A DNA stretch of 64,000 nt. Source: Clostridium tepidiprofundi DSM 19306. GTDB taxonomy: Bacteria > Bacillota > Clostridia > Clostridiales > Clostridiaceae. The notes below the pieces were generated by a model that saw only the letters and a program-made list of their open reading frames with translations, was not told the DNA's origin and searched no databases. Each line of letters opens with the position of its first letter. Positions within the stretch are counted from its first letter, which is position 1. Below, piece by piece: positions 25,544 through 34,470 of this stretch. The stretch spans positions 48,034-112,033 of the forward strand of contig NZ_LTBA01000004.1 of assembly GCF_001594005.1 (NCBI RefSeq), in the 5' to 3' direction. The position numbers and the translations under genes were made by a program.

Positions 25544-26962
25544 TCAAAATCTAAAATACAAAAATGGGTTATATACTGAATCCACTAAGTATGCAGTAGA
25601 AACTAGAATAATTGCAAAATATGTTATAGGTATAATAATATTTTCATAAAACAAATTATTGATTTTGCTTTTCTTAATTATATATGCGTGTATATTTTTA
25701 ATAAAGGGCGTTGACGTTATGCAAAGAACAATCAAAAGTATCATATTCGATGCCATATAACTTATGAATTGTGCATCTATTATTTTTACGTTACTAGCAT
25801 AAAACATAACCTTTAAATAATTATATCCAATATGCAAATCATCAAATGCAAATAGAACCCACCCTATTAACAATAAAAATATAACATATATATGCCTTAA
25901 TGGCTTCCAAACCCTATTTAACAGCTTTAATAACCCAATTTTTTCTAATGATAATATTATTCCAAAATAAATACCCCATATAGCAAAATTCCAGCTTGCT
26001 CCATGCCAAAGTCCAGTCAAAAGCCACACAAGAAATATGTTTCTATATGTTTTTATATTGCCTACTCTATTTCCACCCAATGGAATATATATATAATCCC
26101 TAAACCACGTCCCTAATGATATATGCCACCTTCTCCAAAACTCAGAAATGCTTTGTGATATATACGGATAATCAAAATTTTCAAGAAAGTCAAATCCAAA
26201 CATTTTACCAAGTCCAATTGCCATATCTGAGTATCCACTAAAATCAAAATATATCTGAAATGAAAATGAAATTATACCAAGCCATGCTGTTAAAACGGTT
26301 AAATCATTAATACAGGTATGCTGTATTTCATTCCACAGCATACCTATGTTGTTTGCAAGAAGTACCTTTTTGCCTAATCCAATAATAAATCGCTTTATAC
26401 CACATGCAAATTTTTCTACATTTTCTTTTCTATTTTCGATCTGTTCTGCAATAGTCTGATACCTCACAATAGGCCCCGCAATTAATTGAGGAAATAATGT
26501 TACATACATTGCAAGTGAAATAGGATTTTTCTGCACTGGTGCCTCTCCCCTGTAAACATCAATTGTATATGACATTGTCTGAAATGTATAAAATGATATA
26601 CCTATTGGCAGAGGTAAATTAACACCATTAAATCCTGTTTTAAATAAACTATTGATATTTTGTACTATAAAATTGCTATATTTAAAAAATGATAATAAAC
26701 CTATATTTATAATCACTGACGACATTACAATAAGCTTAGCTTTTCTACTATCATATCTATACTTTTCTATTAAAATGCCATGTATATAGTCAACAACAGA
26801 TGAAAAAATCATCAAAAATATATACAATGGTTCACCCCAAGCATAGAATATTAAGCTCATAATAAGTAAAATCAAGTTTTTTATATTTCTTGGTACAAAA
26901 TAATAAAGTATAAGCGTAATCGGTAAAAATACAAATAAAAATTCTAGACTGCTAAATACCAT
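25544..26962 (-). CDS. MBOAT-family membrane O-acyltransferase (AlgI/DltB-like)
   Basis: 472 residues, about ten membrane helices. MBOAT landmarks: GISFYTFQTMSYTIDVYRGEAP in the N-terminal half, YFDFSGYSDMAIGLGKMFGF with the conserved Asp/Asn region, FWRRWHISLGTWFRDYIYIPLGG, and LLTGLWHGASWNFAIWGIYFG carrying the catalytic His. It moves acyl groups from the cytosol to an exported polymer. Pairing with a DHHW protein (14 bp downstream) and a DUF4358 lipoprotein upstream is a frequent clostridial arrangement. Confidence 0.93.
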   Translation of the reverse strand: MVFSSLEFLFVFLPITLILYYFVPRNIKNLILLIMSLIFYAWGEPLYIFLMIFSSVVDYIHGILIEKYRYDSRKAKLIVMSSVIINIGLLSFFKYSNFIVQNINSLFKTGFNGVNLPLPIGISFYTFQTMSYTIDVYRGEAPVQKNPISLAMYVTLFPQLIAGPIVRYQTIAEQIENRKENVEKFACGIKRFIIGLGKKVLLANNIGMLWNEIQHTCINDLTVLTAWLGIISFSFQIYFDFSGYSDMAIGLGKMFGFDFLENFDYPYISQSISEFWRRWHISLGTWFRDYIYIPLGGNRVGNIKTYRNIFLVWLLTGLWHGASWNFAIWGIYFGIILSLEKIGLLKLLNRVWKPLRHIYVIFLLLIGWVLFAFDDLHIGYNYLKVMFYASNVKIIDAQFISYMASNMILLIVLCITSTPFIKNIHAYIIKKSKINNLFYENIIIPITYFAIILVSTAYLVDSVYNPFLYFRF

Positions 26963-27011
26963 TTGAACACATCCTAATATTACTTCAATTCAATATTATT
27001 TTAATGCTTTA

Positions 27012-27076
27012 GGCATTTTCAAAAATAACTAGTCAGTATACTAATATATTTAATTTGTTATTTTCTTTCAAATGCC
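27012..27076. repeat. Foldback-element copy at the 3' end of the DUF4358 gene
   Basis: A 65-bp copy, GGCATTTTC...CTTTCAAATGCC, flanked by TTA on both sides (27009-27011 and 27077-27079). The right end encodes the last residues and the stop codon of the DUF4358 protein. Confidence 0.8.
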
Positions 27077-27588
27077 TTATCAAAAACTTCTTCAATTTTT
27101 TCAGGATTATTAGCAGTAATATATATTAGGTACTTGCCCTTTGTTTTGATTATATTATTCTTAACCTTTTCATATTGATCTGGTAAATATTGTTCCCATA
27201 TTTTAATTTGCTTTTGTTTTTCTTCCTCTAGTTTTGCTTTTAAATCTGCAACTTTAGATTCATCTTTTGCTTTTAATACAATTATTTCATCTGATCTTAC
27301 ATTTATCATAGAAGCTAAAACATATCCTTCTTCTATATCATCCTTATTTATCTTTATTGGAGCTGGGAATTTATTGTCCTCTGATGTTAAATCAACTTCT
27401 ATGTATCCAGGAAGCTTGCCATCCTTGAACCTTTCCTCATCAACACCGCCTTTTTTCATATCTTCTGCCATAACACCCTTTATATCAGTTATTATATTAC
27501 TAACTGAAACATTTACTGCTTGTTTTCCACACCCTGCTATAGTGAAAATTGTTAAAACTGAAATAATAAAACTTAAAATTTTTTTCAT
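27058..27588 (-). CDS. DUF4358 family lipoprotein
   Basis: 176 residues. The lipobox signal peptide ends in IAGCGKQ (Cys20). The mature domain has AEDMKKGGVDEERF, DIEEGYVLASMINVRSDEIIVLKAKDESKVADLK and KGKYLIYITANNPEKIEEVFDKAF, matching the DUF4358 pattern. ATG with GGAGGGAAATCAA upstream. These lipoproteins are commonly encoded with MBOAT/DHHW genes; the function is not known. The final codons, GCA TTT GAA AGA AAA TAA, lie inside an inserted foldback element, so the stop is supplied by the repeat. Confidence 0.85.
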   Translation of the reverse strand: MKKILSFIISVLTIFTIAGCGKQAVNVSVSNIITDIKGVMAEDMKKGGVDEERFKDGKLPGYIEVDLTSEDNKFPAPIKINKDDIEEGYVLASMINVRSDEIIVLKAKDESKVADLKAKLEEEKQKQIKIWEQYLPDQYEKVKNNIIKTKGKYLIYITANNPEKIEEVFDKAFERK

Positions 27589-27689
27589 TTGATTTCCCTC
27601 CTGTGTAACTATATTTTAAAATTTTCAATCACAAATAGTATACGAAAAAAATATATAAAAGTTATCTCTTTTACAAAAAAATTTGCAAG

Positions 27690-27722
27690 AAAAAACTCTC
27701 AATAAAAAATTGAGAGTTTTTT
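27690..27722. terminator. Bidirectional terminator
   Basis: AAAAAACTCTCAAT, a short A-rich loop and ATTGAGAGTTTTTT. It overlaps the stop of the minus-strand gene ending at 27721. Confidence 0.8.
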
Positions 27723-28518
27723 AATATGTGTCTTTAATTATAAAATCTATTTTTTTATTATCCACATTTCCTTTTAATATACTATCTATTGCCCTTGAAG
27801 CTGCTTTTTTTGATATACTTTTTATATCGCTTTCTATTTCAATATTATTCTTTTTCAATAATATATTTAAATATTTAAGCTGATTTGGCGTTATTCCTGG
27901 CTCTTTTTTTATATTAGGATCAGTCCCTATCCTGTAAATCAAATTAAATAATAAAGGCAGATTTAACACATCTTCATAATTATGAAGCATTATTGTGTCC
28001 CTTATATCATCATTATTTGTATACAAATATTGTTTGTACAATTGTACACTAAGACCGCCATCAATTCTATCTTCTCTATCTATTCCAAGAAATCTTTCAA
28101 TAGTTTTTAAATTGCACCTTTCCAATCCAAATTGTTTATGGTACGGTTTTATAAGTCTATATAAGTCCACATGCTTGCTCGGAGGAACAAATTCAATATT
28201 ATTTCTTTCCATTCTCTTAATAATAAAGTCCTCATCAAATGCGATACCATTATATGAACACCAAGAATCAAATTTAGCTATTTCTTCCTTAAATGCTTTT
28301 AAAACATTTTCTTCATCTTCAATATATTCAGCATAATATTGCTTAATAATAAAATTCTCATAATCTTTAAAATATCCAATGGATATCAACATTATTATAT
28401 CGCAAGTTCTGTTAAAACCAGTTGTTTCAATATCAAAAAATGCAATATTCCCTAAATCGTATTTCTTAAAAATTTGTTGCGAAATATGCAACTTACCTTC
28501 ATGATTTCTAGTAAACAT
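27721..28518 (-). CDS. YprB-type ribonuclease H-like exonuclease
   Basis: 265 residues, paralogue of 21012-21659. DEDD residues: IAFFDIETTGFNRTCDIIMLISIGYF (D/E pair, near residue 29), FDSWCSYNGIAFDEDFIIKRME (second block), HVDLYRLIKPYHKQFGLERCNLKTIERFLGI (third block), and LHNYEDVLNLPLLFNLIYRIG (final Asp). The YprB-like DEDDh/RNase_H_2 domain covers residues 20-205; the ~50 residue tail is unrecognised. ATG with CTGGAGGAAAATA upstream. Likely a 3'-5' nuclease; substrate unknown. Confidence 0.8.
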   Translation of the reverse strand: MFTRNHEGKLHISQQIFKKYDLGNIAFFDIETTGFNRTCDIIMLISIGYFKDYENFIIKQYYAEYIEDEENVLKAFKEEIAKFDSWCSYNGIAFDEDFIIKRMERNNIEFVPPSKHVDLYRLIKPYHKQFGLERCNLKTIERFLGIDREDRIDGGLSVQLYKQYLYTNNDDIRDTIMLHNYEDVLNLPLLFNLIYRIGTDPNIKKEPGITPNQLKYLNILLKKNNIEIESDIKSISKKAASRAIDSILKGNVDNKKIDFIIKDTY

Positions 28519-28599
28519 TATTTTCCTCCAGCCTAATATCAGTAATTGTTTTGAGCTTCCCTTATTTATTATACAATATATTTATATATAATAGTATAA

Positions 28600-28666
28600 A
28601 GCATTTTCAAAAAAATAACTAGTCAGTATGTTAGTATATTTGACTTGTTATTTTCTTTCAAATGCC
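28600..28666. repeat. Foldback-element copy (intergenic)
   Basis: AGCATTTTCAAAAAAATAACTAGTCAG and TGACTTGTTATTTTCTTTCAAATGCC form imperfect arms around GTATGTTAGTATAT. Same family as 27012-27076 and 57368-57526. Confidence 0.8.
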
Positions 28667-28694
28667 TTAATACATTTTAACAATTTTCAATTAT

Positions 28695-28722
28695 AAAAGC
28701 CGCTGCATTAGTGCAACGGCAA
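28695..28722 (-). terminator. Terminator of argS
   Basis: On the minus strand GCCGTTGCA-CTAA-TGCAGCGGC (one mismatch) is followed by TTTTAT, just past the argS stop. Confidence 0.75.
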
Positions 28723-28728
28723 ATTATT

Positions 28729-30420
28729 TTACATTTTTTCAACAACATCTACTCCAATTAAATATAGAGAATTCTTTATTACCTGACAAACAGCCTCTAC
28801 CATCTTTAATCTAGCATATTTTGTTTCATCATCTTCAGAATTAACTATGCTGTGAGAATTATAAAATTTATTGAATGCCTTTGCAACATCCAACACATAT
28901 CTCGTAATCATGCATGGCTGCAACTTATCTGCTGCTGAATTTATAGCATTCTGTAAATTTGAAAGTTCTTTAACTAATTCAAATTCTTCCTTGCTTGTAA
29001 GTTTTGAATAATCTATATTCTCTGGTGCATTACCAAGTTTTCTTATTATACTCTTTGCACGTGCATATGTGTATTGAACATATGGACCTGTTTCGCCATC
29101 AAAGCTTAACATTTCTTTCCAATCAAAAACAATATCCCTTTCTCTATTGTTTTTAAGATATGTGAATACTACAGCTCCTATTCCTATTTTCTTAGCTACA
29201 TCTTCTTTGTCCTCTAAGTTTGGATTTTTTTCTTCTATTATATCTAAAGTTTTTGCAACAGCTTCATTAAGCAAATCTTCAAGGAAAATTACATCTCCCT
29301 TTCTTGTTGATAATTTCTTATCTGAAAATCTTACCATTCCAAAAGGAACATGTACGCAATCATCTGCCCAATCGTATCCCATAAGTTTTAATGTAGTAAA
29401 TACCTGTTTAAAATGAAGAGTTTGATCTTTACCAACAACATATATATTCTTATAGAAATCATATGTGTCTTTTCTGTATTTAGCTGCTGTTAAATCACGT
29501 GTTGCATATATTGTAGCACCATCAGCCTTTTTTATAATACATGGTGGCATGTTGTAGTCTTCAAGCATTACAACTTTTGCACCTTGGCTTTCAACTAAAA
29601 GTCCCGATTTTTCAATTAATTCAACCATATCATCCATCTTATCATTGTAGAAACTTTCACCAGCATAAGAATCAAATCTTACACCAAGCATATCGTATAC
29701 TCTCTTGAATTCTTTTAAACTTAATTCCTTAAATCTAGTCCAAAGCTTTGTCTCTTCTTCTTTTCCATCTTCTAAATTTTTGAAATATTTTCTTGCTTCA
29801 TCCTCTAGTGATGGATTTTTTTCAGCTTCCTCATGGAATTTAACATAAATTCTTAAAAGCTCATTGATAGGTTCTTTTTCAAGTGCTTCTTCATTTCCCC
29901 ATCTTTTGTATGCAGATATCAATTTACCAAATTGAGTTCCCCAGTCACCTAAATGATTTATTCCTACAACTTTATATCCCTGTGCAGTAAATATTCTGTA
30001 TAGTGAATTTCCTAAAGCAGTCGTAAACAAGTGACCAACATGGAAAGGCTTTGCTATATTAGGTGATGAATAATCAATTGTAATAGTCTTTCCCTTTCCA
30101 ATTTCAGAACATCCGTATCTTTCTCCATCATTTAAAACCTTTTCAACAGTTTCCTTTATTAGTGTAGTCTTATCAACAAAGAAATTTAAATATGGTCCTA
30201 TGTTTTCCACTCTTTCGAATCCAGACTTATCAATTTTTTCTACCAAATCTCCTGCTATCATATGTGGAGCTTTTCTTAACACTTTTGCAAGTTGGAAACA
30301 TGGAAAAGCAAAGTCTCCCATATCAGCTTGTGGTGGTATTTCAATCAATTTTTCAATAAACTCTAATTCTAAATCAACATTTTCTTTTATTCTTTCTGCT
30401 ATTATCTTTTTATAATCCAC
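28729..30420 (-). CDS. argS: Arginyl-tRNA synthetase
   Basis: 563 residues, a full-length class I enzyme that charges tRNA-Arg. The N-terminal Arg-S domain is at 1-85. The HIGH motif region is [23 protein letters not shown] (HVGH). [14 protein letters not shown] is in the core, [21 protein letters not shown] holds the KMSKS-like loop, and the anticodon-binding helical domain covers about 440-563. GTG start with AAGGAGGCATTTTT upstream. A T-box leader directly precedes it, so expression follows uncharged tRNA. Confidence 0.97.
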   Translation of the reverse strand: MDYKKIIAERIKENVDLELEFIEKLIEIPPQADMGDFAFPCFQLAKVLRKAPHMIAGDLVEKIDKSGFERVENIGPYLNFFVDKTTLIKETVEKVLNDGERYGCSEIGKGKTITIDYSSPNIAKPFHVGHLFTTALGNSLYRIFTAQGYKVVGINHLGDWGTQFGKLISAYKRWGNEEALEKEPINELLRIYVKFHEEAEKNPSLEDEARKYFKNLEDGKEEETKLWTRFKELSLKEFKRVYDMLGVRFDSYAGESFYNDKMDDMVELIEKSGLLVESQGAKVVMLEDYNMPPCIIKKADGATIYATRDLTAAKYRKDTYDFYKNIYVVGKDQTLHFKQVFTTLKLMGYDWADDCVHVPFGMVRFSDKKLSTRKGDVIFLEDLLNEAVAKTLDIIEEKNPNLEDKEDVAKKIGIGAVVFTYLKNNRERDIVFDWKEMLSFDGETGPYVQYTYARAKSIIRKLGNAPENIDYSKLTSKEEFELVKELSNLQNAINSAADKLQPCMITRYVLDVAKAFNKFYNSHSIVNSEDDETKYARLKMVEAVCQVIKNSLYLIGVDVVEKM

Positions 30421-30464
30421 AAAAATGCCTCCTTCTTTATAAATTTTTACTCGTACATTATTTT

Positions 30465-30735
30465 TAAAAAAATCCGTCTCTACAAAATGTAGAGACGGAT
30501 TTTCCGCGGTACCACTCTATTTAATTAAACACTAATACTGTCTAATTCACTCAAAGCTTTAACGCAGCTAACGTCACACCTTACTTAACAAAAATTTATT
30601 TTGTATTTCAGGTAGCATCTCCGAGACTCTCTTCCTAACCTAGGTTTCTACAGAACTCCCACCACAATCTGCTCGCTTTAAGAACGCCTAAGAAAGTACT
30701 CTTCTCTTCATAGATTTTATGTCTTTCAATTCTAT
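30465..30735 (-). promoter_or_regulatory. T-box riboswitch upstream of argS
   Basis: On the minus strand the T-box sequence AGAGTGGTACCGCGG (30518-30504) is followed by the terminator stem ATCCGTCTCTAC-AAAAT-GTAGAGACGGAT (within 30471-30501) and a T-rich run. Upstream sequence shows stem I features (GAAGAGAAGAGTAC ... GCGAGCAGATTGTGGTGGGAG). The leader would read through when tRNA-Arg is uncharged. Candidate Arg specifier codons (CGG or AGA in TCTCGGAGATGC) are visible, but folding is needed to pick one. Confidence 0.93.
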
Positions 30736-30825
30736 AATAAATTAACTTAACAAAAAATATAGTAATATTATACGCAAAACAAAACAATTATACAAGTATC
30801 ATTTTGAATTTTATAATAAAAATTT

Positions 30826-32181
30826 CTAATGATGTGTATTAATCCACTCAATAATAGTATCTTTAACATCCATTATGTCCTTTTGTTTGTAACGTACATA
30901 CTCATCTGGTCTTAAAATATTGCTATCTCTTTTATTATAATAAGGTTTCTTTAATACTGCTGTCGAAACTACAAATCTAATTCCTGTGTTTGGAGTTATA
31001 AATTTAATGTTCTTGCCAAAATCATCAATATATAAGCCTGTACAATCACTAATAACTTTGCCTATATTGTTTTCTTTAAATATAACAGCTATCTGCTTAC
31101 CCTCATTTCTTGTTTCAGATGATACCAAAACCATTAATTTTCCACTATATAAATTACCTTCTTTATGCTTGATTTTTACTTTTGTACTTCTAAATAATTT
31201 ATTTTTAAACCCTTCAGCCTTTGCCTCTTTTGAAGTTCTATATTTTACATCAAACGTCCTATATTGTTTTATATCTGTAAATTTCAAAAATTCATTTAAT
31301 ACTGAAATATCTCCACCAACATTTTTTCTCAAATCCAATGCTATATATTTTACATTGTTTTTAAAACACTCATTGAAAAATTTTTGTAGAGTATTTCTAT
31401 AATTTTCATCATTGACGCATCTATTTAATCTTAATATTGCTACTCCATTATTATTAACAACATAACTTACATTCTTATATTTACTTTTCACATCACTGTC
31501 TATTGCTTTAGCAAAATTCAACATAACTATTTTTTCATCATTGTTACTGCTTATTACATCAACACTAACCCTGCCTTTGCTATCAATAAGACCTAGCTTT
31601 TTCAGTAAATATCTATTTCTTATTTGACTAGTAGCAAAGTACATAGCATCAACTTCATCTTTAGATGGGTAGATTTCTTGTATTTCATTTAATATTTCAT
31701 ACATGCTTTTATTACCTATTTTAATTATTTCATCTCCAACATTTAAATAATTAACATTCTTAGTAATCCATGCTCCATTTTCTTTCCAAGTAAAATACAA
31801 AGGTATTTTTTCTGTTTTTGCATCATAAAAAGCAGTAGTATTCATATCATTAATAAGTTTCATACCCTCTAAAATTTTGAAATAAACTTCATCATAAGTC
31901 ATTGAATTAGTGCAACTTTCAATTATTTTATTCCACTCTGAATAAAATTTTTCTTTATTCACAGTGTTATACACATACGGATGAACCTCTATGAGTTTAT
32001 CTCTAACAAATTTCAAATCCTGTTGAACTTTGTATTCATTAAAAACATCATTTGAACCATAAATCTTTCTCTCGGTAACAGTTGTTGAACAATTTTTGTC
32101 TTTTTTACAACCACCAAACATAGATAGTATTAAAACAATCAACGCCAATAAAGATATCCTGTAGAATATTTTCCTTTTCAA
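30826..32181 (-). CDS. S41-peptidase-like lipoprotein, probably non-catalytic
   Basis: 451 residues with a lipobox (FGGCKKD, Cys25). The C-terminal half has S41/CtpA-fold elements: GVAILRLNRCVNDENYRNTLQKFF, YIALDLRKNVGGDISVLNEFL (the DLRxNxGG strand-turn) and LMVLVSSETRNEGKQIAVIFKENNIGKVI. In active S41 enzymes the last segment reads like SASAxE with the nucleophilic Ser; here the aligned position appears to be Asn (TRNEGK), so catalysis is doubtful. A PDZ-like segment (LNVGDEIIKIGNKSMYEIL) is present. TTG start behind GAGGTGATAATTT. It follows the truncated thioredoxin-like gene by 22 bp, so the two are probably one operon. Confidence 0.72.
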   Translation of the reverse strand: MKRKIFYRISLLALIVLILSMFGGCKKDKNCSTTVTERKIYGSNDVFNEYKVQQDLKFVRDKLIEVHPYVYNTVNKEKFYSEWNKIIESCTNSMTYDEVYFKILEGMKLINDMNTTAFYDAKTEKIPLYFTWKENGAWITKNVNYLNVGDEIIKIGNKSMYEILNEIQEIYPSKDEVDAMYFATSQIRNRYLLKKLGLIDSKGRVSVDVISSNNDEKIVMLNFAKAIDSDVKSKYKNVSYVVNNNGVAILRLNRCVNDENYRNTLQKFFNECFKNNVKYIALDLRKNVGGDISVLNEFLKFTDIKQYRTFDVKYRTSKEAKAEGFKNKLFRSTKVKIKHKEGNLYSGKLMVLVSSETRNEGKQIAVIFKENNIGKVISDCTGLYIDDFGKNIKFITPNTGIRFVVSTAVLKKPYYNKRDSNILRPDEYVRYKQKDIMDVKDTIIEWINTHH

Positions 32182-32203
32182 AAATTATCACCTCAAAGCT
32201 GCC

Positions 32204-32716
32204 TTAATTAGTGTTTAGGTCGAAAACTGTATGAATAGCCTTTGTCAATTCATTTGAAGCATCAATTATTCTCTTATTATCATCATTCCAAACCTCTACA
32301 ATAGACTTTAGTATATCAATAAAATTTTCAACTTTACATTTGCTTCCTTTATTTAAGCCAATATCGACTGAATAAAATAGTTTTTTGTCATAAGTTAAAA
32401 ATACTGAAGAAGGCAAACTACAACACCCACTTAGTAGTCTACACGCTGCCATGTAAACATCAATATTAGTGTTTACAGCACTACAAAACTCTATTGGAAT
32501 AAAACTATTGTTTAAAATTTTTATTACTTTCTGATTATTTATACACTCTTTATATATGATATCATAACTTTCATTATTTTTATAACCCACACTTAAAAAA
32601 ATAGGTTTATTCTCACATCTTGCCTTATCAAACACATATTCTTCCCATGGGTACCATATCAAATCATTGTTTGCAAATTCATCTATTGTGCTAATTAAAT
32701 AATCACCTTTTCCCAA
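32204..32716 (-). CDS. Isolated YyaL/DUF255-type thioredoxin-fold domain lacking CxxC
   Basis: 170 residues. It matches the N-terminal domain of YyaL/spermatogenesis-associated-20 proteins: LIWYPWEEYVFDKARCENKPIFLSVGY, KVIKILNNSFIPIEFCSAVNTNIDVYMAA and SLPSSVFLTYDKKLFYSVD. Full family members are near 680 residues and continue with a glycosidase-like helical domain, absent here. The usual Cys-His-Trp-Cys after SxGY is replaced by NNESYD, so thiol chemistry is unlikely. TTG start with TAGGAGGAAAAG upstream. Either a specialised stand-alone domain or a decaying remnant that remains open. Confidence 0.68.
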   Translation of the reverse strand: MGKGDYLISTIDEFANNDLIWYPWEEYVFDKARCENKPIFLSVGYKNNESYDIIYKECINNQKVIKILNNSFIPIEFCSAVNTNIDVYMAACRLLSGCCSLPSSVFLTYDKKLFYSVDIGLNKGSKCKVENFIDILKSIVEVWNDDNKRIIDASNELTKAIHTVFDLNTN

Positions 32717-32847
32717 AGTCTTTTCCTCCTATTTAGCATATCATTTCAGATGAATTTATTATTTCCCAATAGAAAGAATATAGTCATGGACATGAAAACC
32801 TATGAACCTATTGTGTATTTAAAATCGTTTTATCGATTTTACAAAAC

Positions 32848-32946
32848 CTCTACTTCTATAATTTAGAAATTGAAGCTTTTGCTTCAGGTGGAGTAGAGTC
32901 TCCACCTGAAGTCCTGATGTTCTGATTTAACAAAACGAGTTCACTT
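32848..32946 (-). repeat. Two-hairpin dispersed element, copy C
   Basis: It contains a perfect 12-bp stem, CTTCAGGTGGAG-TAGAGT-CTCCACCTGAAG (32882-32911), next to GAAGC-TTTT-GCTTC, and ends in AACTCGTTTTGTTAAA on the minus strand. Related copies lie at 34945-35040, 43968-44048 and 48543-48715. Confidence 0.82.
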
Positions 32947-32978
32947 ACATATGAGTACTATAGCTAACTCTAAATATT

Positions 32979-33434
32979 TTATGCTTTATTGAACTTATAT
33001 TTTAACTTAATAAATTCATTTGATGTTTCTAAAAATATATCAAGATATAACATTTTTGAATGACAAAACTCTATTATATCTTTTTCTGCAATATCTCTCT
33101 TATAATAATCATGTGTAAATCTATTTCTGAGAACGATACATTTAACCATGAAATCACAAAGGAATTCATCCATTAAACCAAATTTTGAAGCACTTTTCAC
33201 CAAATCAACGCCACTTAATCTTGTATTATATCTATCATTAATCACTAAATATGTTTCACAAATATCTATTATATATTCTGTAAAGTCTGAAAAGTAGCCT
33301 GTCATTCCTCTTGCTATTACATCATTAGGCATATCACAATATAACTTTACCGCTTCTCTAATTTTTATCAAAAAATCATATGCACTATTAAATTTGTCAT
33401 TTAATCTTTCTTTTTTATATCTATAATATACCAT
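32979..33434 (-). CDS. HEPN-domain (HepT-like) toxin of a MNT/HEPN pair
   Basis: 151 residues, all-helical. It carries the HEPN RNase signature R-x4-H-x-Y as R103, H108 and Y110 (RNRFTHDYY). The DUF86/HepT-like architecture includes IDICETYLVIND and LVKSASKFGLMDEFLCDFMVKCIVLRN. It overlaps the upstream MNT gene by 14 bp. In the type VII HepT/MntA systems the HEPN protein is an RNase toxin inactivated by AMPylation of the Tyr by its partner. A defence or stabilisation role here is inferred. Confidence 0.85.
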   Translation of the reverse strand: MVYYRYKKERLNDKFNSAYDFLIKIREAVKLYCDMPNDVIARGMTGYFSDFTEYIIDICETYLVINDRYNTRLSGVDLVKSASKFGLMDEFLCDFMVKCIVLRNRFTHDYYKRDIAEKDIIEFCHSKMLYLDIFLETSNEFIKLKYKFNKA

Positions 33435-33843
33435 ATTTTGATTCCCAATCCCTTCTTACTAAATTTATGAGGTTTTCATTAACTCTGTTAAATTTACTGA
33501 TATACATAAGGAAATCATAATGTAAGTCCATATCAAAAATTATCTTATCCTCAAAATCTATATAAATATCTGCAAATACTTTATCAAAATCATTTAAACC
33601 TATAAAAGTAAAATGAATTTTATCATACTGAAAGTGTTTTGATATTGATGAATAATAGTATTGCTCAATATTATATTCCAAATCAAAATTCTTATGTTTA
33701 ATTAATACTAAAATATCGATATCGCTTTTACCTTCAATCCAATATTTGGTATTATAACTTCCAAACAAAGTTAAAGATATAACATTTTCATCATATCTAC
33801 TTAATTCACAACTTGATAAAAGAATGTTATTTACTTTATCCAT
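33421..33843 (-). CDS. MntA-like minimal nucleotidyltransferase antitoxin
   Basis: About 140 residues. The nucleotidyltransferase motif is GSYNTKYWIEGKSDIDILV (G28-S29, D41-x-D43), the GS-x11-DxD form, with a third acidic position likely in DKIHFTFIG. ATG 33843 is preferred because GAGGGGTGCTGAT precedes it; the upstream ATG at 33858 overlaps that site. It precedes and overlaps the HEPN toxin gene, the standard antitoxin-toxin order in type VII modules, where it AMPylates the toxin. Confidence 0.85.
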   Translation of the reverse strand: MDKVNNILLSSCELSRYDENVISLTLFGSYNTKYWIEGKSDIDILVLIKHKNFDLEYNIEQYYYSSISKHFQYDKIHFTFIGLNDFDKVFADIYIDFEDKIIFDMDLHYDFLMYISKFNRVNENLINLVRRDWESKYGIL

Positions 33844-33993
33844 ATCAGCACCCCTCATGCTAATGAATTTTTTTATAATCTATATTTGTATTAAAAACAA
33901 CTTACTTATTATTCTATCCTATAAATGAATTTTATTCAAATTCATTTCAAGCCCACTTCGTTAAGTATGAAATATTTTCTCTATATATATTTA

Positions 33994-34026
33994 TCTCCCA
34001 CCTACATGAGATGGGAGACTTTTTTA
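33994..34026 (+). terminator. Orphan plus-strand terminator-like hairpin
   Basis: TCTCCCA, an 11-nt loop, TGGGAGA and then CTTTTTT. No plus-strand gene is recognised upstream; another palindrome (AAATGAATTT...AAATTCATTT) lies at about 33925-33950. It may end a small RNA or be a relic of a mobile element. Confidence 0.45.
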
Positions 34027-34091
34027 CCATTCAACAGTATTAAGCATACTACTAATCAAAATTCATGTTGTCATAAATAAGTTTACATTAA

Positions 34092-34457
34092 TTATTTAAC
34101 CATATTAAGCATCATTCCAGTTAAATATGGAATCAACCACATAAACCACACAAATAAACTGAATTTATGGAAATTCTTTAAAGATTTTTCATTATTCTTT
34201 ACCAAAACTGTTGTAGCCCAAACAGCATGGAAAAGCATAAGCAAAATAGCAATAATTCCTGTTATTCCATGTACATTAAACTCTAAGCCGCCACTTATCT
34301 TTCCCATAAGTGTTGTACCTAATGTATCAAAACAAAAACCAATCCAAAAAAATACTAAATGCCACTTTTTAAGTATTCCTGCTATTTTTTCACTCCAAAC
34401 TCCAATAGTATAACAAATTAATGCACTAGTTATAAAAACAATTGCAAAAGTCAACAT
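34092..34457 (-). CDS. HsmA-family four-helix membrane protein
   Basis: 121 residues, four predicted helices. Conserved segments: GVWSEKIAGILKKWHLVFFWIGFCFDTLGTTLM, NVHGITGIIAILLMLFHAVWATTVL and FHKFSLFVWFMWLIPYLTGM, with histidines at helix ends as in the TIGR03987/HsmA group. ATG with AGGGGGAAGATTTT upstream. It starts 13 bp after the marR gene, so it is very likely controlled by that regulator. Biochemical function unknown. Confidence 0.75.
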   Translation of the reverse strand: MLTFAIVFITSALICYTIGVWSEKIAGILKKWHLVFFWIGFCFDTLGTTLMGKISGGLEFNVHGITGIIAILLMLFHAVWATTVLVKNNEKSLKNFHKFSLFVWFMWLIPYLTGMMLNMVK

Positions 34458-34470
34458 AAAATCTTCCCCC

